A stretch of 64,000 nt of DNA. Source: CAISGS01 sp044346445. Its GTDB lineage: Bacteria; Pseudomonadota; Alphaproteobacteria; Caulobacterales; Caulobacteraceae. The stretch's first letter is position 1, and each line of letters opens with the position of its first letter. The notes under the pieces were generated by a model. It saw only the letters and a program-made list of their open reading frames with translations, did no database searches and was not told the origin of the DNA. The position numbers and the translations under genes were made by a program. Location of the stretch: positions 1 through 64,000 of the forward strand of contig JBIIZD010000001.1 in assembly GCA_044346445.1 (NCBI GenBank), in the 5' to 3' direction. Of the stretch, positions 1 through 7,864 are shown one piece after another.

Positions 1-1
1 G

Positions 2-529
2 CTGACCCTGGCAAAAGGGCCAAATGATCCTGAACGCCAAGGCGTCTTGGCCCGGCTGACTGCGGCGACACAGACCCTGCCCAACACCGGCCTATTGCCG
101 CGCCGCCAGAGCGCCGCCCTGATCACCGCCGCCTTGACCGCCCATATTGACGCTCCGGTTCGCAGCCAGTTGGCGCGGTTGGATACGGGTAAGCTGGAGG
201 CCCCGGCCGCTTTATGGTTTGCGCTTGATCTTGCGACGAGCGAACAGCTCAAGGCCGAAACCATCTTATCCGCGCTCGCCATACTGGGCACGAATGGCAC
301 CCAGGGACCCAAGTTGAATGATCGCGTGCGGTTGGTGCGCGGGCTTGGTCTGGCAGGGCTTGGACGAGTTGCGACGGCGTTGGCCATGGAGGGGATTGTC
401 CTTTCCCAAGGCTTTGCCACAGTTGCGGCCGCCCCAACAAAACCCCCAGCCCCAGCCCCAGCGGCTGCCAAGCCAAAGCCCAAACCCGTAGCCAAGCCCA
501 AACCCAAGCCTTCATCGTCCAATCTATGA
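2..529 (+). CDS. Conserved hypothetical protein, C-terminal part (5' end outside window)
   Basis: An open frame enters from the left edge and runs to a TGA that overlaps the xerD start by 4 bases (ATGA), so the two genes are probably co-transcribed and translationally coupled. The visible part is an Ala/Leu-rich, probably helical region of about 140 residues. It ends in a low-complexity tail of alternating Ala/Pro/Lys (KPKPKP repeats) that is very basic. I see no catalytic motif and do not recognise the family. The true start lies upstream of the window. The coupling to xerD is the only contextual hint, and no function is inferred from it. Confidence 0.6.
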   Translation: MTLAKGPNDPERQGVLARLTAATQTLPNTGLLPRRQSAALITAALTAHIDAPVRSQLARLDTGKLEAPAALWFALDLATSEQLKAETILSALAILGTNGTQGPKLNDRVRLVRGLGLAGLGRVATALAMEGIVLSQGFATVAAAPTKPPAPAPAAAKPKPKPVAKPKPKPSSSNL

Positions 530-1458
530 GTGCCGCAGGTTGGCTTGAGGCCTTTTTGGAAATGATGGCAGTCGAGCGTTCGGCGGCGAAAAACACCCTG
601 GCCGCCTATGGTCGTGACCTTAGCGATGCCCAAGGCTTCCTGACCGCCCGCAAAACCGACCTGGGCAGTGCCGCGCCGGAAGACATAGAGGCGTATTTTT
701 CGCATTTGGGCGCGCAAGGCGCGTCTCCGGCCACAGCGGCCCGCCGCCGGTCTGCCTTGCGCCAGTTTTACCGGTTCGTGCTCGGCGAGGGCTGGCGCGA
801 AGACGATCCCGCCCGCCGGGTGGACGCGCCCAAGCGCGGGCGGCCCCTGCCCAAGGTGCTGGCGCGGGCGGATGTCGAGCGTCTGATCGCGGCTGCGCCC
901 CTGGTCGAGGTCGGCAGGGGCGAGGCCGGGCTAAGGCTTGGCTGTATGATCGAGCTCTTATACGCTTCTGGCCTGCGTGTGTCTGAGCTCTTGGCCCTGA
1001 CCCTGGCTGCCGTGGCGCGCGACCCGGCGTTTTTGATCGTCAAGGGCAAGGGCGGCAAGGAAAGGCTGGCCCCGCTCAATGCCCCGGCGCGCGAGGCGAT
1101 CAAGGCCTATTTGCCACATCGCCGGGCCTTTTTTGCCAAGGGCACCAAGGACAGTCCCTGGCTGTTTCCCTCGCGCAGTGCGGGCGGATTCCTGACACGG
1201 CGGCGATTTGGCCAGATGCTCGATGCCTGCGCCCTAGCGGCCGGAATTGATCCAGCCCAGGTCAGCCCCCATGTCCTGCGCCACGCCTTTGCTACCCACC
1301 TGCTCGAGGGCGGGGCCGACCTGCGCACCGTGCAAAAACTGCTCGGTCACGTCGATATTACCACTACCCAGATCTATACCCATGTCACAGAGGGGCGTTT
1401 GCGCCAGGTGGTGGAGACCAGCCACCCCCTGTCGCGGACCCGAACCAAGGGGCTTTAA
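526..1458 (+). CDS. xerD: Site-specific tyrosine recombinase XerD
   Basis: XerD acts with XerC at the dif site to resolve chromosome dimers at division. The 310-residue length fits the family. Residues 1-95 form the SAM-like core-binding domain and about 110-295 the catalytic domain. All catalytic residues are visible: R151 (GLRVSEL), K175 (VKGKGGKER), H249 and R252 (HVLRHAFATHLL), H275 (LLGH) and the nucleophile Y284 (QIYTHV). The ATG overlaps the stop of the upstream gene. XerC is the closest alternative. XerD is preferred on overall resemblance, and no mobile element surrounds it, so it is a housekeeping recombinase rather than an integrase. Confidence 0.9.
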   Translation: MSAAGWLEAFLEMMAVERSAAKNTLAAYGRDLSDAQGFLTARKTDLGSAAPEDIEAYFSHLGAQGASPATAARRRSALRQFYRFVLGEGWREDDPARRVDAPKRGRPLPKVLARADVERLIAAAPLVEVGRGEAGLRLGCMIELLYASGLRVSELLALTLAAVARDPAFLIVKGKGGKERLAPLNAPAREAIKAYLPHRRAFFAKGTKDSPWLFPSRSAGGFLTRRRFGQMLDACALAAGIDPAQVSPHVLRHAFATHLLEGGADLRTVQKLLGHVDITTTQIYTHVTEGRLRQVVETSHPLSRTRTKGL

Positions 1459-1536
1459 GCGCCAGTTTGTCCGGACATCTTGACCCCTGCCCCGGCCTCA
1501 GCCAAAACAGGTTCAACCGATCAAGAGGCCCTGCCC

Positions 1537-2586
1537 ATGAAAACCCCGCGCAATTATTTCAAGCCCCTGTCGATCGGCGCACCTGCGCCCCTGCGCGAGA
1601 TTCCGCCCAGAGTCGAGCGCATGATCCATTTTGTACCGCCGCACCTGGAAAAGGTCCGGGCCAAGGTCGGCCAGATCGCCGCCACGGTCGATGTGATCTT
1701 GGGCAATCTGGAAGACGCCATTCCCGCCGATGCCAAGACCGCAGCCCGGCATGGCTTTATCGAAATGGCCAATGCCACCGATTTTGCCGCCATGGGGGTT
1801 GGGCTCTGGACGCGGATCAATTGCCTCAACTCGCCTTGGCTGATGGATGATGTCACCGAGATCGTGGCCGGGGTCGGTGATCGGCTTGATGTCATGATGG
1901 TGCCCAAGGTCGAGGGGCCTTGGGATATTCATTTTATGGACCAGCTCTTGGCCGTGCTCGAAGCGCGCCATGGTCTGACAAAGCCAATCCAGTTGCACGC
2001 GATTTTGGAAACGGCTGAGGGGGTCAATAATATCGAAGCCATTTGCGCCGCCAGCCCGCGCATGCAGGGCATAAGCCTGGGCCCCGCCGATCTCGCCGCC
2101 TCGCGCGGCATGAAGACCACCCGCGTTGGCGGCGGGCATCCCTATTACCGCGTCATAGAGGATCCCAAGGCCGATGGCAGCGCCCGCGCCGCCGTGCAAC
2201 AGGATCTTTGGCACTATACCATGGCCAAGATGGTCGATGCGACGGCCGCCTATGGCCTGAAGGCGTTTTATGGCCCGTTTGGCGATATTGCCGATCTGGA
2301 GGCCTGCGAGCAGCAGTTTCGTAATGCCTTCTTGATGGGCTGCGCCGGAGCCTGGACCCTGCATCCCGACCAGATCGCGGTCGCCAAAAAGGTGTTCAGC
2401 CCCGATCCCGGCGAGGTCGCCTTTGCGCAAAAAATCCTCGCTGCCATGCCCGATGGCAGCGGCGTGGCCATGATTGACGGCAAGATGCAGGATGATGCCA
2501 CCTGGAAACAGGCCAAGGTCTTAGTCGACTGCGCCCGCCAGATTGCAACAAAGGATCCGCACCTAGCCGAGGTCTATGGATTCTAG
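1537..2586 (+). CDS. HpcH/HpaI-family CoA ester lyase (malyl-CoA / citrate lyase beta-like)
   Basis: This is a 349-residue TIM-barrel enzyme of the CitE/HpcH-HpaI group, which cleaves or forms CoA thioesters such as L-malyl-CoA or beta-methylmalyl-CoA using a divalent metal. Family features visible are the N-terminal strand followed by LEDAIP, the RIN motif after the first metal-site region, MVPKVEG, and the late ILETAEGVNNIEAI segment carrying the conserved metal-binding Glu. ATG 1537 is preferred because AGAGG lies 8 bases upstream; a longer TTG start at 1480 has no ribosome site. The substrate cannot be decided from sequence. No other ethylmalonyl-CoA or glyoxylate-cycle genes are adjacent. 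Confidence 0.8.
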   Translation: MKTPRNYFKPLSIGAPAPLREIPPRVERMIHFVPPHLEKVRAKVGQIAATVDVILGNLEDAIPADAKTAARHGFIEMANATDFAAMGVGLWTRINCLNSPWLMDDVTEIVAGVGDRLDVMMVPKVEGPWDIHFMDQLLAVLEARHGLTKPIQLHAILETAEGVNNIEAICAASPRMQGISLGPADLAASRGMKTTRVGGGHPYYRVIEDPKADGSARAAVQQDLWHYTMAKMVDATAAYGLKAFYGPFGDIADLEACEQQFRNAFLMGCAGAWTLHPDQIAVAKKVFSPDPGEVAFAQKILAAMPDGSGVAMIDGKMQDDATWKQAKVLVDCARQIATKDPHLAEVYGF

Positions 2587-2698
2587 GGCGGCTAGGCTTT
2601 GCGGCCTAGGCAAAATGCGTATCCGTAGCCTGCTCTTGTGATTATGCCGGAACCGGCCTAGTTTGCGCGGTCTGAAACGAGGCGATTTACAGAGCAGC

Positions 2699-3661
2699 AT
2701 GGCTACGCATTATCTCGAATTCGAACGTCCGATCGCTGAGCTTGAGACCAAGATCGAAGAGTTGAGCAAACTCTCCGATACGGCCGGTGTCGGGGCCTTT
2801 GATGGCGAGATGGCGGCCTTACGCGCTCGAGTCGATGTTCTAAGGCGCGAATCTTATGCCCGGCTGGACCCTTGGCAAAAGACTCAAGTTGCGCGGCACC
2901 CGCAAAGACCGCATTTCATCGATTATGCCGCCGCCCTGATTGAAGAGTTTGTTGAATTGCGCGGCGACCGCTGTTTTGCCGATGATCAGGCGATTATCGG
3001 CGGGCTTGGGCGGTTTCGCGGCATTCCGGTCGTGGTCATGGGCCATGAAAAGGGTCACGACACCACCACCCGGCTAAAGCATAATTTTGGCATGGCCCGG
3101 CCTGAGGGCTATCGCAAGGCCGTGCGGCTGATGGATCTTGCCGAGCGTTTCAACCTGCCGGTCATTACCTTTGTTGATACGGCGGGTGCCTATCCGGGCA
3201 TTGGCGCCGAAGAGCGCGGTCAGGCTGAGGCCATTGCCCGCTCGACCGAGCGCGGCCTGACCCTGAAAGTGCCCATGGTTGCAACCGTGACCGGCGAAGG
3301 CGGATCGGGCGGCGCGATTGCCCTGGCCGGTGCCAACCGGGTCCTGATCTTGGAACACTCCATCTATTCGGTGATCTCGCCAGAAGGCTGCGCCTCAATC
3401 CTGTGGCGTGATGGCTCCAAGGCCAAGGATGCCGCCGAGGCCATGAAGATCACCGCCCAGGACCTGTTGGGCCTTAAAATCGTCGACCGGATCATTGAAG
3501 AGCCCGCTGGCGGGGCCCATTCTGACCCCCAGGCTGCTATGCAAGCGGTTGGCGATGCGCTGGAACAGGAGCTTGCCGCCCTGATGGTGCTGTCGCCCGC
3601 AGAGCTTCTAAGCCAGAGGGCGCAAAGATTTTACGCCATTGGCCGGGCTGGATTGAGCTGA
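2699..3661 (+). CDS. accA: Acetyl-CoA carboxylase carboxyltransferase, alpha subunit
   Basis: AccA pairs with AccD to transfer CO2 from carboxybiotin to acetyl-CoA, making malonyl-CoA for fatty-acid synthesis in the cytoplasm. The 320-residue product has the expected length. The N-terminal 50 residues form the typical helical region, followed by the crotonase-fold core with LRGDR, GHEKG, FVDTAGAYPG (about residue 158) and the oxyanion-hole segment GEGGSGGAIA (about 199-208). ATG 2699 starts the conserved MATHYLEFE segment; a longer in-frame extension upstream lacks family similarity. It stands alone between a CoA lyase and cobT, separated by about 110 and 30 bases. Confidence 0.96.
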   Translation: MATHYLEFERPIAELETKIEELSKLSDTAGVGAFDGEMAALRARVDVLRRESYARLDPWQKTQVARHPQRPHFIDYAAALIEEFVELRGDRCFADDQAIIGGLGRFRGIPVVVMGHEKGHDTTTRLKHNFGMARPEGYRKAVRLMDLAERFNLPVITFVDTAGAYPGIGAEERGQAEAIARSTERGLTLKVPMVATVTGEGGSGGAIALAGANRVLILEHSIYSVISPEGCASILWRDGSKAKDAAEAMKITAQDLLGLKIVDRIIEEPAGGAHSDPQAAMQAVGDALEQELAALMVLSPAELLSQRAQRFYAIGRAGLS

Positions 3662-3690
3662 AACGCTTTTCGTCCCCATCATAGCGGCCT

Positions 3691-5649
3691 ATGTTGACGG
3701 TCATGGCGAACAAACCTGAATCCCCCGTCGAGCCCTTCAAGCGTGCCCTGGCCAATGCGGCCCGGTCCTTGGCGGAAATGTCTGATCTTGACGTGGTGTT
3801 TTCCGGCGATGGGCCAAGCCTTGTCGGCAATAAGCTGATCCTTCCCCACCCGCCGCGCGACCTGCCGCCGCTAGAGGCGGCGCGCCTGCGAGGTCTGGCC
3901 GACCAGATGGCGCTTCGCCTGTCGCACCATGATGCCAGCGCCCATGCCCGCCTGCGCCCCACAGCCCCGCCCGCTGCAGCCATATTCGAGGCGGTGGAAC
4001 AGGCCAGGATCGAGGCGATTGGGGCCAATGCCCTTTTGGGCGTGCGCGACAATTTGAACGTGGTCCTGGACGCCGCGATTGAGCGCAAGGGCCTTGCCCG
4101 GATGGAAGACCGCGCCGCTGTCCCCATTCCGGACGTGATTGCCCTGATGGTGCGCGAGCGCCTGACCGGGGATGCACCGCCGCCCGCCGCCCGGGCCATT
4201 GTCGCTATGATGCGCGCCGATATTGAGGCCAAGGCCGGGGCCGATCTGGACCGTCTGGCCAAGGCGATTGATGACCAGGCCGCCTTTGGCAAGATTACCC
4301 GCGAAATCCTGCGCGATCTGGATATGGGCGATGAGGACGAGGCCAATGCCTCTGAACCCAATGAAGACGAGTCCAATGACCAGCAAGAAACCCCGGACGA
4401 TCAGGGCGATGACGGCGAGGGTCAGGGCGAGAGCCAGGACGCAGCCTCGATGGAGGAGAGCGATAGCTCCGAAACCGACGGCCAGCCCGGCGACGAACAG
4501 AGCCAGACCGAGGACGACGGCGAAACCGAAATGAGCGACGAGTCTCCCGATATGGGAGACGGGGCCAAGCCAGCAAGGCCAGAGGCCAAGGATCCGGGTG
4601 GGCGCGAGGCGGCCTACAAGATCTTTACCGCTGCCTTTGACGAAACCGTTGATGCCGACGATCTGTGTGATGCCGAGGAACTGACCCGGCTTCGCGCCTA
4701 TCTGGACCAGCAATTGGCCAATCTTTCCAGCGTGGTCTCGCGCCTGGCCAACCGGCTGCAAAGGCGGTTGATGGCGCAGCAGAACCGGTCCTGGTCGTTT
4801 GATCTGGAAGAGGGCATGCTGGATGTGGCGCGCCTGACGCGGGTAATTATTGACCCAACCGCGCCCTTGTCTTTCAAACAGGAAGAAGACACAGAGTTTC
4901 GCGATACCTGCGTGACGCTCTTGATCGATAATTCTGGCTCGATGCGCGGACGCCCGATCATGGTCGCTGCCGTCTGCGCTGATATTCTGGCCCGAACCCT
5001 AGAGCGTTGCGGCGTCAAGGTCGAGATCTTGGGCTTTACCACCCGCGCCTGGAAGGGCGGCTCGGCCCGCGATGAGTGGATCCGGTCGGGCAAACCCGCC
5101 ACGCCGGGCCGTCTGAATGATTTGCGCCACATCATCTATAAGAATGCCGACGCCCCCTATCGGCGGGCGAGGCGCAATCTGGGCCTGATGATGCGCGAGG
5201 GCTTGCTGAAAGAAAACATTGATGGCGAGGCCCTGATCTGGGCGCACCAAAGGATTATCGGACGGCCAGAGGCGCGCAAGATCTTGATGGTGATCTCGGA
5301 CGGTGCGCCGGTCGATGATTCCACCTTGTCGGTCAATTCGGGCCATTATCTGGAGCGGCACCTGCGCCAAGTGATCAGCGAGATCGAGACCGCCTCGCCG
5401 GTCGAGTTGATCGCGATTGGGATTGGCCATGACGTCACCCGCTATTATCGCCGCGCCGTGACCATTGTCGATGTCGAGCAATTGGGCGGGGCCATGACCG
5501 AGCAATTGGCCAGCCTGTTTGAAGAAGAGCCTCGGCGCGTCGCCAAACGGGCTAATCTTTTGGCCCAGCCCCTGACCACCCAAGGCCCGCCCGCCTTGAA
5601 AGGCACAGCCAAGACCAGCTTTAAGGCGGTGCGCGAGGCGGTGGGTTAA
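3691..5649 (+). CDS. cobT: Cobaltochelatase subunit CobT
   Basis: CobT, with the AAA+ protein CobS, activates CobN to insert cobalt into hydrogenobyrinic acid a,c-diamide in aerobic cobalamin synthesis. This 652-residue product shows the classical layout. A helical N-terminal domain spans about 1-205, a strongly acidic Asp/Glu/Gln linker about 210-296, and a C-terminal von Willebrand A domain carries the metal-site DxSxS motif as D413-N-S-G-S417. A second ATG at 3703 is an equally possible start. The stop overlaps the next start by one base (TAATG). Neither cobS nor cobN is in the window. Confidence 0.93.
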   Translation: MLTVMANKPESPVEPFKRALANAARSLAEMSDLDVVFSGDGPSLVGNKLILPHPPRDLPPLEAARLRGLADQMALRLSHHDASAHARLRPTAPPAAAIFEAVEQARIEAIGANALLGVRDNLNVVLDAAIERKGLARMEDRAAVPIPDVIALMVRERLTGDAPPPAARAIVAMMRADIEAKAGADLDRLAKAIDDQAAFGKITREILRDLDMGDEDEANASEPNEDESNDQQETPDDQGDDGEGQGESQDAASMEESDSSETDGQPGDEQSQTEDDGETEMSDESPDMGDGAKPARPEAKDPGGREAAYKIFTAAFDETVDADDLCDAEELTRLRAYLDQQLANLSSVVSRLANRLQRRLMAQQNRSWSFDLEEGMLDVARLTRVIIDPTAPLSFKQEEDTEFRDTCVTLLIDNSGSMRGRPIMVAAVCADILARTLERCGVKVEILGFTTRAWKGGSARDEWIRSGKPATPGRLNDLRHIIYKNADAPYRRARRNLGLMMREGLLKENIDGEALIWAHQRIIGRPEARKILMVISDGAPVDDSTLSVNSGHYLERHLRQVISEIETASPVELIAIGIGHDVTRYYRRAVTIVDVEQLGGAMTEQLASLFEEEPRRVAKRANLLAQPLTTQGPPALKGTAKTSFKAVREAVG

Positions 5650-6617
5650 TGCCAATGCGTTGGGCGTGTCTGGCTTTAGTCGCATGGCTTGGTGCTTGCA
5701 CGGCACAGGCGCGGTCCGATGGCCCTAGCGCGATCACGATCAGCACTCAGCCCGTCCAGCTTAACCCGCAAACGCCGGGCCAGACCCAGGTCGGGGCCTT
5801 TATCTATGCCGGCGGACTGGCCCTCACCAGCCAGGGCAGCCAAAGGCTGGGCGGCTTATCGGATATGGTCATTGATGCCAAGGGCGGTTTGAGCGCGATC
5901 AGCGATGAGGGCGAACTGTTGCGCGCCCAGATCATTACCGCACCAGACGGCCAGCTCTCTGGCCTAGGCCTAGGCCAGATTAGCCCGCTTCTAGGCCAGG
6001 ACGGCAAGGTCCTGCCCAACAAGTTTGCCGCCGATGCCGAGGGTCTGGCCCTTTGGCCCAATGGCGATCTGATGGTCAGTTTTGAGCATGATCACCGCAT
6101 CTGGCTCTATCCAGCCGCAGGCGGCGCGGCGCAGCCCTTACCCATGCCAGACGTCGCTATGCCGCCCAATGATGGGATGGAGGGCTTGTCGCTGGCCCCG
6201 TCACAGGGGCTTGATGCCTATTGGGTCGGGGCAGAGGCTGGCCGTATCTGGCTTTGCCATATCAAGACCGTTTGTAAGGCCTATCCGAACCTGCCCATGC
6301 CACCGCAAGGTTATCGCCTGTCTGGCCTGCGCGAAGGGCCGGACGGCCAGTTATTCATCCTGCACCACAGCTGGAACCCGGCCCAAGGCTCGCGCATTGT
6401 GCTGAGCGTGGTTGCTGATCCGGCTGGCCCCGCGCCCAAGCCGGTTCAGACCTTGAGTCTGGCCCCGCCGCTCAGTACTGATAACTTCGAAGGTATTGCC
6501 GTGACCAAGGCCGCAAGCGGGGCCTTGCGGATATATCTTCTGTCTGACGATAATTTTTCCAAGACCCAAAGAACCTTGCTGATGGCGTTTGATCTGATGC
6601 CATCAACAGGACCTTGA
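5649..6617 (+). CDS. Phytase-like esterase domain lipoprotein
   Basis: This is a 322-residue exported protein. The N terminus has a short hydrophobic stretch ending in LGAC at about residues 14-17, a good lipobox, so it is predicted to be a lipoprotein. The mature part matches the 'esterase-like activity of phytase' beta-propeller family: GGLSDMVID with DEGEL, the DAEGLALWPNGDLMVSFE segment, GMEGLSL and DNFEGIAV. The enzymatic role of this family in alphaproteobacteria is poorly defined, so hydrolysis of a phosphoester is inference. It overlaps the cobT stop by one base and is probably translated from the same mRNA, although no functional link to cobalamin is evident. Confidence 0.8.
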   Translation: MPMRWACLALVAWLGACTAQARSDGPSAITISTQPVQLNPQTPGQTQVGAFIYAGGLALTSQGSQRLGGLSDMVIDAKGGLSAISDEGELLRAQIITAPDGQLSGLGLGQISPLLGQDGKVLPNKFAADAEGLALWPNGDLMVSFEHDHRIWLYPAAGGAAQPLPMPDVAMPPNDGMEGLSLAPSQGLDAYWVGAEAGRIWLCHIKTVCKAYPNLPMPPQGYRLSGLREGPDGQLFILHHSWNPAQGSRIVLSVVADPAGPAPKPVQTLSLAPPLSTDNFEGIAVTKAASGALRIYLLSDDNFSKTQRTLLMAFDLMPSTGP

Positions 6618-6634
6618 GTGCTAGGTCCCAGCCC

Positions 6635-6740
6635 CCTTCCGCCTTCCCCGCGTAGGCGGGGACCCAGACCGTTTGCCCAGGCCTGTGATCCATCATCTGG
6701 ATCCCCGCCTTCGCGGGGAAGACGGCGGAGGGGGAGGGGG
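6635..6740. repeat. REP-like double palindrome
   Basis: Two near-identical hairpins lie in inverted arrangement. TCCCCGC-GTAG-GCGGGGA is at 6645-6662 and TCCCCGC-CTTC-GCGGGGA at 6702-6719. Each has a perfect 7-bp stem and a 4-base loop. Flanking bases (CCTTCCGCC on the left, GGCGGAGG on the right) and the inner CCCAG/CTGG extend the symmetry. This resembles the extragenic palindromes common in alphaproteobacteria. It sits between two convergent genes and may also help terminate both. Confidence 0.7.
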
Positions 6741-6794
6741 CCAGCACCAGCCTTGCCCCTGCCCCCCTCCGGCTTCGCCGCAATAAGCAGACAC

Positions 6795-7772
6795 CTAGGC
6801 GGCCAGCATGCCTTCGAGCCGGGCGCGGATGATCTGGGTGGCCTCGGTCATGATCCGGTCCAAGAGGTCCTGACAGGTGGGGATGTCATGGATCAGGCCC
6901 GCAACCATGCCGCAGGACCAGGCCCCGGCATCCATTTCACCATTGAGCATGATGCGCGGATAGACCCCGGCCACTTCCTCAATAATGTCCTCAAACTTGA
7001 TATTGGCCCCAAGTGCCTTTTCCTTGGCCAGCAGCTTTTCCACCCCGGCATTGTTCAAGACGCGCTCTGTATTGCGCAAGGGACGCATGACCAGGCGGGT
7101 ATCCAGCTCTGAAGCGGCCACAATCGCCTGTTTCACATTCTCATGCACGGGCGCTTCCTTGGTGGCGATAAAGCGGGTGCCCATATTCATGCCGTCAGCG
7201 CCCATGGCCAGGGCCGCCACCAAGGACCTGGCATCAGCCATGCCGCCAGACGCCAGGAACGGAATTTTCAACACCTCGGCCGCGCGGGGCAGAAGGATCA
7301 TATTAGGCACATCGTCTTCGCCGGGGTGACCACCGCACTCAAAACCATCGACACTGACCGCGTCACAGCCAATCGCCTCTGCCTTGAGCGCATGGCGCAC
7401 AGCAGTGCACTTATGCACGACCTTGATACCGTTTTCCTTCAGGACCGGCAGCCATTTGACAGGGTTATTGCCAGCGGTCTCGACGATCTTTACGCCGCCC
7501 TCGATAATGGCCTTGATATAGCCCGGATAGTCCGGCTGGTTGACCGAGGGCAGGAAGGTCAAATTAACGCCAAACGGCTTGTCGGTCAGGCCTCGGCACT
7601 TGGCGATTTCCTTGGCCAGGTCCTCGGGCGTGCGCTGGGTCAGGGCGGTGATAATGCCAAGCCCGCCAGCATTAGACACGGCTGCGGCCAGTTCAGCAAA
7701 GCCAACAAAATGCATGCCGCCCTGCATAATGGGGCGCTCAATACCGAACATTTCAGTGATACGGGTCTTCAT
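6795..7772 (-). CDS. Nitronate monooxygenase / 2-nitropropane dioxygenase-type flavoprotein
   Basis: This is a 325-residue FMN-dependent TIM-barrel oxidoreductase of the NMO/FabK-like family. It begins directly with the FMN-site segment RPIMQGGM, followed by VSNAGGLGIITAL and FGVNLTF. It carries GFECGGHPG with the His usually taken as the catalytic base (about residue 150), then FLASGGMADARSL and ALAMGADGMNMGTRF for phosphate binding. Many members act on nitronates, but others are CoA-linked or unassigned, so the substrate is open. ATG 7772 has AGGACC upstream on its own strand. It is transcribed convergently with the phytase-like gene and follows the TonB receptor on the same strand after about 90 bases. 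Confidence 0.85.
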   Translation of the reverse strand: MKTRITEMFGIERPIMQGGMHFVGFAELAAAVSNAGGLGIITALTQRTPEDLAKEIAKCRGLTDKPFGVNLTFLPSVNQPDYPGYIKAIIEGGVKIVETAGNNPVKWLPVLKENGIKVVHKCTAVRHALKAEAIGCDAVSVDGFECGGHPGEDDVPNMILLPRAAEVLKIPFLASGGMADARSLVAALAMGADGMNMGTRFIATKEAPVHENVKQAIVAASELDTRLVMRPLRNTERVLNNAGVEKLLAKEKALGANIKFEDIIEEVAGVYPRIMLNGEMDAGAWSCGMVAGLIHDIPTCQDLLDRIMTEATQIIRARLEGMLAA

Positions 7773-7864
7773 GAGGTCAGGTCCTGAAAAATTGCCAATC
7801 TTGAACCTGACCTTGACGCTAAAACACGCGTTTGAAAACCCCTAAATCAGCACCTTGGGCGGGC

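Noticed and set aside
526..1458. Tyrosine recombinase as integrase of a genomic island
   Set aside because: It matches XerD in length and motifs, there is no adjacent tRNA attachment site or cargo, and neighbours are housekeeping genes.
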